Shown here one piece after another: positions 49,752 to 61,643 of a stretch of DNA of 64,000 bases. Within the stretch, counting starts at the first letter, position 1; each line of letters opens with the position of its first letter. The stretch covers positions 62,001 through 126,000 of the forward strand of contig CADCXA010000051.1 in NCBI GenBank assembly GCA_902806565.1. The letters are read 5' to 3'. The position numbers were made by a program, and so were the translations under genes. Under the pieces are notes generated by a model. That model was not told where the DNA came from. It worked only from the letters and a program-made list of their open reading frames with translations, and searched no databases. The stretch comes from Hypoxylon rubiginosum (taxonomy: Eukaryota > Ascomycota > Sordariomycetes > Xylariales > Hypoxylaceae).

Positions 49752-51491
49752 ACATAGCGCACTCGGTCACGAAAGAAACGAATTGCATCAGATACGGAGA
49801 GCACGATGAACGATTACTTGAAAAAAATGACTTGACTGTTCAATGTTGCATGAGAACGGACGAAGAACGAACGCATTACGGGATGAGCGGCATCGGAAAA
49901 AATTTCCCTTATGAGGATCATATTACTATCTACCAGAGTTATCTGCGTATCAACCAGAAGAGAATCTGGACCGTCGAAGTTTTTTTCTTTCTTTCTTCAC
50001 TATTGTAACTAAAAAGCGCAATCTCGCTATATACCCACAACGACGCAACATGGGCGCACAAACCGCATACACGGATTTTGTGTGATGCTTCGCTGCTATT
50101 CGATTTATACGTACCTTATATATATGTCGATTTACAAAAAATTGCTGGCAACAGAGGCATTCAGGCGACCCAACACAAACTCGCCGCCCACCGCGTGTTT
50201 ATCTCCTTCACGTTCGCACTAGTGGTTAGGATGCCCGAAGACCCAGCAGTTGGGCGTGTCCCTGGTCTGGAGGAAGTATGGGGGTCAGATTGGCTGGCTG
50301 GCTTGGGATCCTTTCGGGTGCTACATGTATTGTTAACGCCGACTTGAAGCATACGATGGCTGAATTTATAATACTCCTGCCAAGATTATGAGAGCGATCG
50401 CACCGAATCTAGCAAGCAAGCAATGGGCTAGTGGTAGACGGATCGTTGCCAGACTAAGGCGATCGGGGGCGAGCGTGGGGGTTCCGACGCCCCGTATATT
50501 CCGTATCTAGCTTGCTCCTACGTGTGTAAATGTGGTTTCGGTTTTCGTCAGGTCTGGTTAGTTCTTGTTGGGGGGGTGTATTAAGGGCTGCGATGGTTAC
50601 GATGATCCAAAAAGAGACACATTAAGGCGCCTTACCGGTATGTACTTAGGTAGTCCGTTGTGCCTCATGTAAGATCATCCGACCCCGATCCTGGGCTGCC
50701 TTGGTCCGCCAGTCCGCTCACTACCTTTTACATACCTACATACATGAACTAGTTGAGGAAGCGTACCCTTAACCGCGAAATGGGACCCGGTGGCTTATTT
50801 GACACGACCTGATTGGTGGGTTTCATGGTTCTTAGCGCATGAAGTCTTGGAGCATAGTAGCATAGTAGTAAGATGGTAGCACACTACGTGAGGCCTTGGG
50901 CGAATAAATGAAGTCCCGGACTTTCAGATGGGAATTAAGAACAGCTGAAGGGAAATGGCGCATTGGTGTACGTTAAGGGAGGTACATATGCGTATCATCA
51001 AGTTGACATGTCTGCATCACAGTAGATACCATTATCTAGATACACTAGGTAAGTGAGTAAGATATGACAGTCAGACATTTATCCTACATGTACGTACATA
51101 CAGGTCTAAGCCAAGAGGTCCAAGTCAAGTACCATCCCTTACGGATGGCATATAAAGGATACTACCGTCTATAGCTCTCCACTACGGGGATACGGGGAAC
51201 TATGTAAAAATATCCATGATCTCTAGACTTCCGCTTCCACATTAACTCCGAATACTTATACTTAATCCCGAAGTACCAGCGAAACTTTGGTTACCGTCGA
51301 CCGGCTCTCCACCCCCTCCTCCATAAGATTCACATTGACAAGTCAAACTGCCGGGCTCTCGCGAGTTAGCAGTTGTGACCTCATCTTGCAACATCAGCAA
51401 ACCATCGCCGTGACATCGATAGGAGACGTGACTGAGAGCGAGAGAGAGGAGCCCCCCTCCCTCTCCCTCGCATAAATAAGAAAAACCCATC
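49752..51491. other. Intergenic, no gene seen
   Basis: 3' flank of the transcription factor gene and promoter of the F-box gene. Only short unrecognised frames and scattered TACATAC/GGTAG words. A purine-rich GAGAGCGAGAGAGAGGAG tract lies just before the F-box ATG, around 51433-51452. Confidence 0.5.
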
Positions 51492-53523
51492 ATGGTCCTC
51501 TTGACAGAGCTGCCCCCCGAGATCGTTCAACATGTTCTGGGCTACGTCGACCCGCCCGACTTGGCGTGGATCCCCCGCATTTGCAAGAGCTTCTATCACA
51601 CGGTGAAAGGGAACAACTCGCTCTTCCGAGTCGTCTATCTCAATAATTTCGACAACCCTCCGGACAAGTCTAGCGTGAATTGGGAGCGGGCTGTTAAGGA
51701 CGTTGTCCGCCTACAGGTCATATGTAATCGGGACCGGGTCCAAGACAAGGTACGATAGTATTCATGCCCTCGCCAGCTTACATCCCGCCATACATACCTC
51801 TACCTACCTCTACCTACCTCTACCTACTTTACCTAGCTTGAGCCATTATATCAAAACTACCTACCTACCTACCTACTACTCAATTCCTAACGTTGCCCCC
51901 TTTTTTGAACTTGCAGAAGCACGAGCTCCCCTTCGTCTACGACGCCGTCAAGTCCCTCCTCCAGAATGCCGCCACCGACACCGAGCGCACGCCGCGGTCG
52001 ACGGCGCGCCCGGCGTCGCGCAACGCCGCCCTGCTGAGCGCCCTCTTCCGGTCGGAGACCAACCAGTCGGCGTTCCTGTGCCGGTCCCTCATCTACGAGC
52101 TCGCGCGGGGCGAGGTCCGGACCTCGGACCCGACGCTGCAGCCGCGCCCGGAGCACCAGAAGAGCGCGCACCTGCACTGCCTGTACGGGGTGCCGCTGCT
52201 GTACGCGAAGCCCGAGGCGGCCAAGCAGCAGCACCGGACGCGGCGCGGGGGCGGCAGCAAGATGAGCCCGTGGGCGTGCGCCAAGGTGTACGACCTGCGC
52301 CAGTACACGGAAAATACCAAGTGGGGACCGTTCGTGGACGACGACACGGACCGCGTCGACTGGGAGAAGGTCGAGGCCATCATGCTCGTCATCGGCTCCA
52401 ACCTGCGCAAGCTCGGCCTCACCAAGTTCCCCGTGTGCCGCAACTTCTGGGAGACCCCGTTCGCCGGCACGTGGCCCGGGAGCGCGCGCGAGCAGCAGCA
52501 GCAGCAGCAGCAGCCGGAGCTGGTGGCGGCGGAACATTTCGAGCAGCCGCAACAGTCGCAGCAGTCGCAACAGTCACAATCACAGGCACAGGCACAGAAA
52601 GATTTGCAGGACCGGGACCCGTACGGCATCACGGGCACGTGGCTGCGTGTGGTGTGCTTCCTCGACTACACCGACTTCTTCCGGTACAACTTCACGGCGG
52701 GAGGAGGCGGCGAGGGCGAGGGCGAACCGCCGGCGCACGTGCCGCGCGCGCCCATCGACTACGGCGAGGCCACGCGCCTCATCCTCATGAAGGTGCGCGT
52801 CACGCGCATCGAGCCGCCGGGGCCGGACGACGGCCAGGCGCTGCCCGTGTGCCACTTCGAGGGCATCTCGCGCTCCCTCGACGACAGCTACGACGAGAAC
52901 GCCAACTCCGACTTGAGAGGTATGCGAGGTGCGTTTTCTTTTCTGGCCTAACCCCCCTTCCCCTCGAACAACCGACGGGCTAGCTACGGTGCTTGGAGAA
53001 ACGAGGGACGTGAGAGAGAGACTAGCTGCTAACGATTATCGGCGGTGGGCAGGGTCGGTCCGGTTGACGCGCGAGGGCGAGGTCCGCTGGACGACGTTCT
53101 CGGTCTTCAGCGGCGTCGAGAGGTGGCGTAGCGAGAGCGTGCAGATCGGAGGGGTGAGGAGCGCCAAGGGAGTATTGGGCAACTGGTTCGACAAGTAAGT
53201 GGTGGACTCATTGCCATTCAGATATGTTGGGTTTTCCCCTTTTTTCCTTTCACTTGCTAAACGGAAGCTCTTCCAAAAAATCTAGGGATTTCGATCCGCG
53301 CGGCCCAGCAGGCCCGACAGCGTTCTGGAAGGTCTCGGACAAGGTGACGGAATCGGGCGGGTACAGAGCGCTCATGCACGACTTCCTGCCTATGGACCAA
53401 GACGAGCTCGGGGACGAGTACGAGATGGGGCAGTCGGAAGACGACGAAGAGGGATCGGACGAAGAGCCTGGCCTCGAGCTGGAAATCACTGGTATCTCTT
53501 TGGTTACGTGGACGGATGATTAG
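51492..53523 (+). CDS. F-box domain protein
   Basis: Four exons: 51492-51749, 51917-52919, 53053-53194 and 53286-53523, giving 546 aa. The F-box is at the very N-terminus (residues 3 to about 45: LLTELPPEIVQHVLGYVD...WIPRICKSFY), which should bind Skp1 in an SCF ubiquitin ligase. The rest shows no leucine-rich or WD repeats. It is a large domain with conserved-looking blocks (GTWLRVVCFLDYTDFFRYNF, CHFEGISRSLDD, GEVRWTTFSVFSGVERW). Between them lies a polyglutamine/QS low-complexity insert (about 280-310, CAG-rich DNA at 52494-52600). The C-terminus is acidic. At the end of exon 2 two donors are possible: GTATGC at 52920 (used here) or GTGCGT at 52929, which would add three residues in frame. 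Intron 1 (167 bp) is expanded by CTACC microsatellite. Substrate unknown. Confidence 0.85.
51793..51880 (+). repeat. CTACC microsatellite inside F-box intron 1
   Basis: Three CCTCTACCTA units are followed by five CTAC units, between the donor at 51750 and the acceptor at 51914-51916. This is the longest CTACC tract in the window and makes this intron two to three times longer than its neighbours. Confidence 0.85.
52494..52600 (+). repeat. CAG/CAA-rich polyglutamine coding tract
   Basis: Seven consecutive Gln codons (mostly CAG), then interrupted QQSQ repeats and a QAQAQ end, inside the F-box protein. A variable-length coding repeat is expected between strains. Confidence 0.85.
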
Positions 53524-54192
53524 TTGGGTATACTTCCAATATTTACTCTTCAGATACATATCTCTACTAGATAGAGTTGAACTTGGCGTTTTAGGGGTAG
53601 GGGGTTTGCTGTACGTTGAGGATGCGGAGTTGTTGTTTATTGTGCTCTTTACGAGTTATACTACCTTGGTTTACGAAATACAATGCTAAGATGAGTTGAA
53701 TGAAGATTTATGGAAGCATTCTATGAAAAGTGACTGATTACTTAGGTGGTTGCTTTTGGCGTGGCATTACTAGTACATGTATGACTTGTGTGTCATTCTG
53801 CTGTGATGCTGGTAACCTTGTGATATGCTTTTATCATTGAGTTGATAACAAATATCAACATCGGATGAATGATGCTATTTTCAGAAGTCTTATAGGTACC
53901 TGTAAGAGGTAAAAGGTACATAGTTCCCGGGTGCCGTTAGTTACCTCGGGGCGGCAGGGCGGACGGCGGATAGTTATAGTGGAGAATCCAGTACCCCTGT
54001 ACCCCTGGAATTGTGGCTCGAGCTTTGCCATTTTACATCAAACCTCGGCATCTGTTGAACGTGAACACAGATCCATTTGTTTACGCCAACAGTTGGCATA
54101 TCCGCGTCTCACCTTACGATTCGAAGCTCTGAAGTTGGCTAACATGTTTCATTTCTAAATACTTGTTGATACGTGCAGTCCGTATTCTCAGG
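53524..54192. other. Intergenic; possible 5'UTR intron of PEX12
   Basis: No gene. Just before the PEX12 ATG there is a GCTAAC branch-like word (about 54136) and two AGs, CAG at 54178-54180 and CAG at 54189-54191. This suggests that the leader may contain an intron ending immediately upstream of the start codon; its donor was not identified. Confidence 0.4.
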
Positions 54193-55488
54193 ATGGAATT
54201 CGTCACGGCCCTTCGGGGCACCTTTGACGACCAGAAGCCGTCGCTGTTCGAGCTCCTTTCCGAACAGCAGCTCAACTCGCTTCTGCCTCCGACATTACGA
54301 TACCTCCTCACAGCCGCAACCCACCGTTACCCCCGTTACCTGTTACGTCCTCTTAATTCCTTCGATGAGATCTATTCTCTGGTCATGCTCGCCGTTGAGC
54401 GCCACTACCTCCGCACCCGTGGCGGCAGCTTCACCGAGCACTTCTACGGCCTAAAGCGAGAAAGGGCACTGCAGGCCGAAGTACCACGCGCTGCAGCCCG
54501 CGCTCCCGACTTGGTTCGCGAGACGCTTAAACTCAGTGAGAAAGATATCTGGAAGAACCTGGCCGTCATGGTGGCGCTACCATACCTGAAGCGGAAGCTG
54601 GACGAGAGCCACGAGATCGAGGCACCGCGAGCCCTACTCGGAGCTAACTACACGCGTATGCCCGCGAACCCGACTCTCAAGCAACGGTTTATGCACTATT
54701 ACAAGTGGTTCATACGAAACGTCTACCCGAGCATCCACGCCGCCTATTATTTTAGTATTATTGCATTCAACCTAGCCTATCTATTCGATAACACCAAGTA
54801 CCACAACCCTTTTATGTGGCTTATCGGCACGAGGATACGCAGGATGAACGCGGCCGACTTCCAGGCCATTGAGGCCCTAGGCAAGCCAAAGGCGGGACAT
54901 CCGCCCTCCACGAGCAGCATTTTCAATCCACGAACGATGGGGCCGAGGTTATTAGGCAGCTTGTCGGTCCTGCTCCCGACAAGTATCTTTGCGCTGAAGT
55001 TTCTCGAGTGGTGGTACGCGTCGGATTTCGCGAAACAGCTATCTAGGAAGGCGGCCGAAAACCTCGAGTTACCACCGCCCGTCGTATCTGGTCTGTCGGC
55101 TTTGGGAGTGAAGCTGCCGCAGAAAAAGGGCCAGGGTAAGGTTGAGAAAGGCACGGAGAAGGGAGAAGAGGGTCAGAGCAAGGTACCGTTAGCAGAAAAT
55201 GCGCCGATCGCTACCCCGTCATTACTGCCTATCTTGACGGTGGCCGCGCCTGAAGACTCGGAACTATGCCCCATCTGCGAGGATGAGATCACGACGGCGA
55301 CAGCCTGCCAGACTGGCGTCGTCTACTGCTACACATGTATACACAAGTGGCTCGAGGGCGACCACCCGAAACAAGAGCTGTTCATGGCCGATAACGAAGG
55401 AAAATGGGAGAGCGGGCAAGGTAGGTGTGCCGTAACGGGACGCAGGGTCCTCGGCGGCACGGAGGGTCTAAGACGCATCATGGTCTAA
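54193..55488 (+). CDS. pex12: Peroxin-12, RING E3 component of the peroxisomal import machinery
   Basis: Single exon of 431 aa. The start at 54193 gives [11 protein letters not shown], matching the family N-terminus; an in-frame upstream ATG at 54163 would add ten non-conserved residues through a likely splice acceptor. Residues about 15-300 form the Pex2/Pex12 amino-terminal membrane domain, with hydrophobic segments around [17 protein letters not shown] and [22 protein letters not shown]. The C-terminal RING (about 357-425) begins CPICEDEI and has [11 protein letters not shown], followed by CAVTGRR. As in other PEX12 proteins, the full set of eight zinc ligands is not present. Family knowledge: with PEX2 and PEX10 it forms the peroxisomal membrane ubiquitin ligase that ubiquitinates the PTS1 receptor PEX5 for recycling. 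A charged KG/E-rich linker (about 310-340) precedes the RING. Confidence 0.94.
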   Translation: MEFVTALRGTFDDQKPSLFELLSEQQLNSLLPPTLRYLLTAATHRYPRYLLRPLNSFDEIYSLVMLAVERHYLRTRGGSFTEHFYGLKRERALQAEVPRAAARAPDLVRETLKLSEKDIWKNLAVMVALPYLKRKLDESHEIEAPRALLGANYTRMPANPTLKQRFMHYYKWFIRNVYPSIHAAYYFSIIAFNLAYLFDNTKYHNPFMWLIGTRIRRMNAADFQAIEALGKPKAGHPPSTSSIFNPRTMGPRLLGSLSVLLPTSIFALKFLEWWYASDFAKQLSRKAAENLELPPPVVSGLSALGVKLPQKKGQGKVEKGTEKGEEGQSKVPLAENAPIATPSLLPILTVAAPEDSELCPICEDEITTATACQTGVVYCYTCIHKWLEGDHPKQELFMADNEGKWESGQGRCAVTGRRVLGGTEGLRRIMV

Positions 55489-56928
55489 TGGAGACCTGAA
55501 TCTGGGTGATACCGCATCTGCATGTGCATTGGGTCAGGGACTGGCGTTCTAGGGTAGCATCTATAAAAAGGAGTGTGGTGTTGGAGGAACATTCGGTACA
55601 TGCCATGTGGCATCCCTTTTTCTAGACCCTAATCTTTACAGGTACCGACCTTGAAACATCAAGGTCCATGATGGCGAGACGCCTGTCCACGTCAGTCGAT
55701 TCCATTTAACAGATAGCGGCCGTCGACGGGAGATATTAAAAACGTTCTAAATCAAGAGCAATCTCGCCTTCTCACGCTGCAGGTGACAACATAAGACAGA
55801 GTAGAAAACCGCGTACGAAGCTATATAACAAGGCTCCAGAAGCGATGATGCAAGCGATTCAGATGAGAATGGACCGATTAAGAGGTCTAGGCTCTGTTTA
55901 TTCTCCGACAGGGGATGCTATGCTTGCGACGAAAAGAATCCATAAATAGCATCCGGGCGAGATCTAGACTCGGGCGCGAAATAAACGTGTACGTCTCTAC
56001 TCTACCTAAGATGTATCCGCGTCGGAACGGGCCTAGGACGCAACTGGCCGCCGAGTAACCGATTCATAAAAAACTGCTCCATTTACGAAACCCGGGGGAG
56101 CTCAAAGATTGGAGCTAGGGAACTGAGCTCCTAGACTGACCCAAGTCTCGCGCATCGCAAATTAAAGCTGACGTCTGGGAATGTCTGGACTGAGCTCGCC
56201 AGTCTAGACCTGCGCTGCCACTCTTATTACCCGGGGCGCTGGATGGTACGCGGCGAGCCTCGACTTAACTACTTCAAGGACCCGGGGCTCCAAAAACACT
56301 TTTCCCGGGTACGCGATGGGTAGCTGGTTAATATGGGTAAAGTGACAGCGACCCAAGCCTACTCTCGCTTGATACGGCTTTCTAGCGAAATGACAAAGAG
56401 GCTACGCTGCATACTGCTGTCATTGCGATAGTGGCGTACAGGGACACCAGAAAAAAGACGTATGTTTTTTGTCGGTGGCTTCTTTTGGTTGACGGCGACG
56501 ATAGCGTCCGTACGGATATAGAAAAGATTATATCGAGAAGGGCCGGGCAGGGCCCCAATGGACCATGGGCTAGAGCCCCTTTCTGCCCTCTTGCAGGACG
56601 TCGAACGGGCGTTCGAGATTAGCATCTTCGCTCCGAATAGCTACATACGAAACAGGTTTTCTTTTCTTTCGCTGCCGTAAAAAAAATCCCATGTGATAAG
56701 AATCGGACGAGCCTGGTATTCTCGTTCATCTATAAAGACGTGTGATTGTCCGCCTGGAGTATATCTTTTTTCGCCACAGCACAATACCTATATAACCAAG
56801 CTACTCATACATCATCTTAATCATCTTCATCACCACCAGCTCTTCATCCATCAGCCTTGTCCGAAGCTAGCCCTCTCAACCCTACAACCACTACCCACTA
56901 CCACCACCCCTTTTCCACATAACCCACC
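55489..56928. other. Intergenic, promoter of the DUF4360 gene at its right end
   Basis: No gene recognised. The right end has a TATA box and a C/A-rich leader with CATCATCTTAATCATCTTCATC-like words before the start codon. Confidence 0.55.
56789..56795 (+). promoter_or_regulatory. TATA box of the DUF4360 gene
   Basis: TATATAA 134 bp upstream of the ATG, followed by a C/T/A-rich leader without G. This is the typical layout of a highly expressed, regulated fungal gene for a secreted protein. Confidence 0.55.
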
Positions 56929-57693
56929 ATGCGTCCCACAGCCCTGCTCCCCATCCTCTCCGGCCTCGCCGCCGCGGCCCCCACAGCCCAGCTAGTCACG
57001 CGGGAGGCCCCCTCGCCGCCGCCGCGCATCGCGTCGGTGTCGTACTCGGGCAGCGGGTGCCCCTCCGCGTCGCCGGCCGTGGACCGGTCGGGCGGCTTCG
57101 ACGACATCGCGCTGCGGCTCAACTCGTTCGAGGCGACGACGGCCGGCGGCGTCGCCGACGCCTCCGTCAACTGCCAGGCCCACCTCGCCATCGCCGGCTC
57201 CGCCCAGGGCTGGCAGGTCGGCGTCAAGGACGTCTACGTCAAGGGCCACCTCGTCCTCGACCCCGGCGCCGAGCTCGACTACTACGTGACGAGCTTCTGG
57301 AGCGAGGATGCGGATAAGACGGTACGTTTCCCCCCCCTTACTTATCTACCTTCTCCTTTCTTCTATGCTGTATCATATACCACATTCCACGTGATCACAT
57401 TTACCCGTCGTATAACCCGTAACTGACTTGGAGCTTGTCGACAGGTCACCATCCGCGGCACGCTCTCCAACGGCGGCGCGGGCCGCCTGAACCAGGACGT
57501 GACGGCGCACAGCACGGTGCCGGACAACCAGGTGGCGTACTCGCCCTGCGTGGGCTCGGGCGGCAACGTCGGCCTCCTCAACGTCAACTTCCGCGTCGCC
57601 CTGCAGGCCGCCGGCACCCAGTACGGCTACTTCGGCAAGGACGCCGACACCACCGCCTCCGAGAACTGGAGCTACGTCTGGCGGCGGTGCTAG
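56929..57693 (+). CDS. Secreted DUF4360 family protein
   Basis: Two exons, 56929-57321 and 57445-57693, giving 213 aa. A signal peptide is evident at residues 1 to about 18 (MRPTALLPILSGLAAAAP), followed by a Pro-rich spacer. The mature part starts IASVSYSGSGCP and contains DDIALRLNSFEA, NCQAHLAI and a C-terminal NWSYVWRRC. This is the DUF4360 pattern of short beta-rich secreted fungal proteins with conserved cysteines (Cys44, Cys85, one mid-exon-2 Cys and the terminal Cys). Codon use is extremely G/C-ended, unlike the flanking DNA, consistent with high expression. The function of the family is not known; an extracellular or cell-wall location is inferred. It ends tail-to-tail with the TMEM16 gene. 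Confidence 0.88.
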
Positions 57694-58443
57694 ATGCCTT
57701 TCCCCTCCTGCTTCTCTCTCTTCGATATTTCTGTTGGTTTCGTATCTACTACCTAGAATAGGATGAGTGGATGGATGGATGGAAGGATGGATACCTAAGA
57801 AGATGTGTGTGTGTGTGCTGCGGTGTGTACGAAAGGAATTGGGATCATGGGTTGGAAAACTTGGCATTTCTTCGCTTTCCCCTTTGTTAGCATGGGTTGG
57901 TTAACTGGTGGCTAGCTGGTTGACTCTTTAGGTTTCTCAAAAGCTTGATAGAATATATCAACTTATACTTCAAATCACTTATTCCATGGACTGAAAAGCG
58001 TGCCTTATCCTCCTCGCCCCTTAACTGCCTCGCCTAAAACAGTTTCCAAGCCTATGATGGGCTTGCTCAAAGAAAGGTCATGCGAACAAAGTACGTAAAA
58101 TGCTAGAACGCTATTATTTTCATACTATCAACATACTATTTCGCTCCAGGATTAGTCACAAGACGTCGATTCAATACACCACAATCAAAATAATAGGTCA
58201 ACTACAACAACCGGTCCATTACAGCCACGGCAATTATAATGATTGCCAAATGAAGGATAATCATTTCCACGTCTGCCAAAAAATCCTCTTCGTCATCAGG
58301 CGGCTCGATTACCTAAAGCGTAGCTACTTTAGCTTGAGAAATCAACCTTCGGCCTATTTGGATGGTCTCATCCATGCCCTGTTGTCTCAACCAGAATCTA
58401 GACTTATGTTAGCAAAACATACCAAAGTCTTATGTAGGTCTGC
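57694..58443. other. Convergent intergenic region, no gene seen
   Basis: 3' flanks of two convergent genes. GGATG repeats (GGATGGATGGATGGAAGGATGG) lie at about 57769-57790, next to a (TG)n tract near 57804. An open frame at 58100-58474 runs antisense into the TMEM16 3' end and is not called. Confidence 0.55.
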
Positions 58444-60641
58444 TTACAGTTCCTCGGGAGTTCCTCCGCCTTGAGTAGATATATTACGAGCTTCTTCTTC
58501 TAACGACTCGCGAGTGATCTTCTCCCCTGCTGCTGGCGTAGGAGGGAGCGGTTTCTCTGTCACTTCAAGGCCCAGACTTTCTTCGAGTACCTGCTTTCTC
58601 ATGGCGAAGCGCTGTGCTCGCTCTTTCTGCGAGCCAGGGCTGTCGATCTGGCTCAATGCGTATCGAACTGTCCATTGTGCGGCCAGGTACAAGTGCTCAG
58701 AAACCAAGATACTCAACAAAAGACCCCAGGCAACTATGTTGGACGGATCGCCGCCAGGTCCCTCCGCGTCACCGCTAAAGAGGTATACGATAGCGGCGCT
58801 CACGAGACTTCCCAGCCAGGACAGGAATCCCAGAGCGTTAAGCCAGGGACCAATCGAGTCGGCTCTCCAAGGGGTGGGTCTTTGACTGCTGACTGCGATC
58901 TTCATAGCGTCTGATCGAAGCTCAATCCAGTTGTTGATCAAGAACGCCAGTGGTGTGAGAGGCCAAATTGCTGAAAAGAGTGACAAGTAGCCAAACTGAA
59001 CAACCATCTCTCTATAGTCCCCGGTCACATCGTAGATATCGAGTTTGGCCTCGTTACGAACTCTCTCAAGAAAAGCGTGTTCCTCTGGAACGTCGTTGGC
59101 AGTTAAAGCTTTTCCCTTGGCTTGGGCTTTCTCGACTTCATTGAATACCTTGCGCTTCACATAGGGAACGACAACTTCGAGCGCAAAGTTCACAATTTGG
59201 GCTGTCACCGTGAAGTAGATCATCTGCTTCTTCAGGCGGTCCGGGTTAATATGGAATCCCTGCGTGGCAATTGACTTCTCGCTGGTAAACTTCTCGGCTG
59301 CGACTCTCCAGATGTCGAGGTACGGCACCAAGAGGTTACCAAAAGGCATGTATACGAATGCGCTCAAGAAAAGGGGAGTATAGGAGGTGATGAAGTTGAT
59401 AATGAATAGCTTCCGAACCAAAGCGGCATGGTGAGCTAGATGAGTATTAGTAACATACAGTCCACAAAGCTTAGGAGAGTAACGACATACTGTCATTAGT
59501 CTCATAATTTTCCATGTCCGTAAGTGTCTCTGCACAACTACCAAGGATCGTAGATAGCGTCGGCAACACCCCGGTTAGGATAATCGTCGGCGTGAACGTC
59601 TAAAGAAGCGTTAATATCATATGCTATCCAACTGCGGAAGGGCCTACGAACCAGGTACGATTTTAGAGGCCCATTATAAATCTCTCCTAGGAATATCTCG
59701 ATAGAGAAACAGAAGACGTAGAGGGCACCAAGAATTGCTAGGCAGCCGAACGCAAACGGGATCTGTAGCAGCTGGGTTCGTAATCTCTTGGTTGGCGGAT
59801 ACACCTTCACTGCTTCGCCGGTCACCGGATCCGCTGCCTCATGATCCCATTTGAACTGTGATCGGGGATGCTGAATGCGCGAAACACCTCGGACTCCCCA
59901 TTGCACGGCGAGATCTGTTTCCTTCTTCTGCCACCATTCGAAAAATACTATGGACCAGAGAGATGTGACGAGAGCAAAGAGCCACGAATAGCGGCCGAGT
60001 AGTATCCAAGCACCGAATCCAAACGACGCGGGGAAGAGCAGGAATGCGAAGTAGGACTGCATAAAGGCGAAATAAAAGGCAATACTCTCACCGAATTTAT
60101 CGCGGATCTGTTCGAGGTCGTGCTCGTTCAGGAAGTACTTGGAACTCCATTGCTTGATCCATTGGCGGTTGAAAGCGTGGTCGTGGAGTGGAAATACGGA
60201 TGTGACGTTCTTCCATTGGCCGACATTGGGCGTAATTCCAGCGCCCCCTTCATTTTTGGGCTTCGTTATGAGTAAGTAGACGGTACGTAGGCGCTCAGCC
60301 TCGGCAACGGGCTGGTTGGTGAACTCGTTACCCACGTCCTTGTCAGGGGTAGATATTCGCACACCATACAGCCAGTCCTGGACGCGCTCACGATAGATGT
60401 GATTGGCAAGATAATTTGGGGAAGCTACCCTGACGAAGACTAGGAGAGAAGATTCGTCTCCGGTTCGGACCTCAGAAGCGAGACCAACTCTGGTGAGAGC
60501 TTCAATGAGCTGGATAAAACCGGCTTCAGCCTCTTCTTGGCCTTTATCGAGCTTGTACTGAACCACATAGTCCACGTTCATGTTGGTTTTGAACTCCGGA
60601 CGATCCTCTTTGGAGCCGTAAAGAGACCCGAGACTCGTCAT
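58444..60641 (-). CDS. TMEM16/anoctamin family membrane protein (Ist2-like)
   Basis: Three exons, 60641-59652, 59599-59491 and 59435-58444, give 696 aa; introns are 52 and 55 bp. The N-terminal cytosolic domain (about 1-165) starts MTSLGSLYGSKED and contains DYVVQYKLDKG. The anoctamin domain follows with about ten hydrophobic segments, among them FAFLLFPASFGFGAWILLG, ALYVFCFSIEIFLG, LFIINFITSYTPLFLSAFVY and IVAWGLLLSILVSEHLYLA. The middle exon restores TFTPTIILTGVLPTLSTI and the ENYETND loop before HHAALVRK. Fungal members are Ca2+-activated lipid scramblases or, in yeast Ist2, ER-plasma membrane tethers. This protein lacks the long basic C-terminal tail of yeast Ist2, so scramblase activity is as likely as tethering. 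It shares a 1 kb divergent promoter region with the phosphoesterase gene. Confidence 0.93.
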
Positions 60642-61643
60642 GGTCGAATCGTAACCTTCGGAGCTACCTCAATTGGCCTTGTGGTAGTATTTAGGCTAAC
60701 TTGATGGAAAGTGGTCTCTTGATTTGTGTCAATTCAAGAGTAGACCTCGTTAGGAAGTTCTAGGCAGGCTGTAAATTGAGAATATCACAGCCCACGTGCC
60801 AGTGGTACTGAATGTACGGAATGCTGGCCTGGATATACGGAGGTGGGAATGAAGAGAAAGGAAGAATTGGTGAGGCCAGACAGAAGTTCAAGTTGAGGAA
60901 TAATGTAAATATTAGAACGAAATCATCATTATCTACGTAAAAATACGTGCTATGGAAAGTGAAACCTGTGGTAAACTAGTGACTCCGAGAAGTCGATATC
61001 AAGGAAACAGAGCAGATGCACATGTAGTGAACGTCATTCCGCACTAAACCAGTTGATTGGGACCACCTGGCGAGGCCCTGGCAGCCCCGGCATGCCCTGA
61101 CAGCTAGAATTAATGACATCCTACGCTGACCCTGGCCCGTGCAGACCCTGTCATCCCAATCCTGGGATCTTGGAACCCCGCCAATCTTGGATGATACGTG
61201 CTGTAAAGTTGCCCTAAGCAGTCTGAAAACCTTGCCCACTCGGCACGAACCCTAGCGGAACGTGTACCGCTAATGACACCTGAAATCCCTGTAACAGCGG
61301 GCTGCTAGGCATCTAGGGGTGCCCTGCCCATCGTCGCATTTTGCGGCGTCCAAGCTCCATCCTTTCCCAACTTCAAAAAGGCACGTCAACCCACAAGTCG
61401 ATCATGTCGGTGACCGTCTTTCTTCTTTACCATGCGTCTCATTTAAAAACGCAATGTGTCTTACATAGACATATTTAATCAGTTCTCTATGGACTTATGC
61501 CTAGCAGATTTATAACCCTTTTGCCTCTACAATCCCTATTGGTTACTAGACGAGGGAAAATACCAGGCAGATCTCGCTGCTGTGCTACGTCATAGGGCAG
61601 CGACCTGCAAGCCGAAAAGCAACGAGCAAAAATAACTTTAACC
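60642..61643. other. Divergent intergenic region, no gene seen
   Basis: Common upstream region of the TMEM16 gene (minus) and the phosphoesterase gene (plus). Only short unrecognised frames. Confidence 0.55.

Noticed and set aside
51887..52638. Long open frames on both strands over F-box exon 2
   Set aside because: GC-rich shadows. Only the frame at 51917-52919 joins the F-box exon at consensus splice sites.
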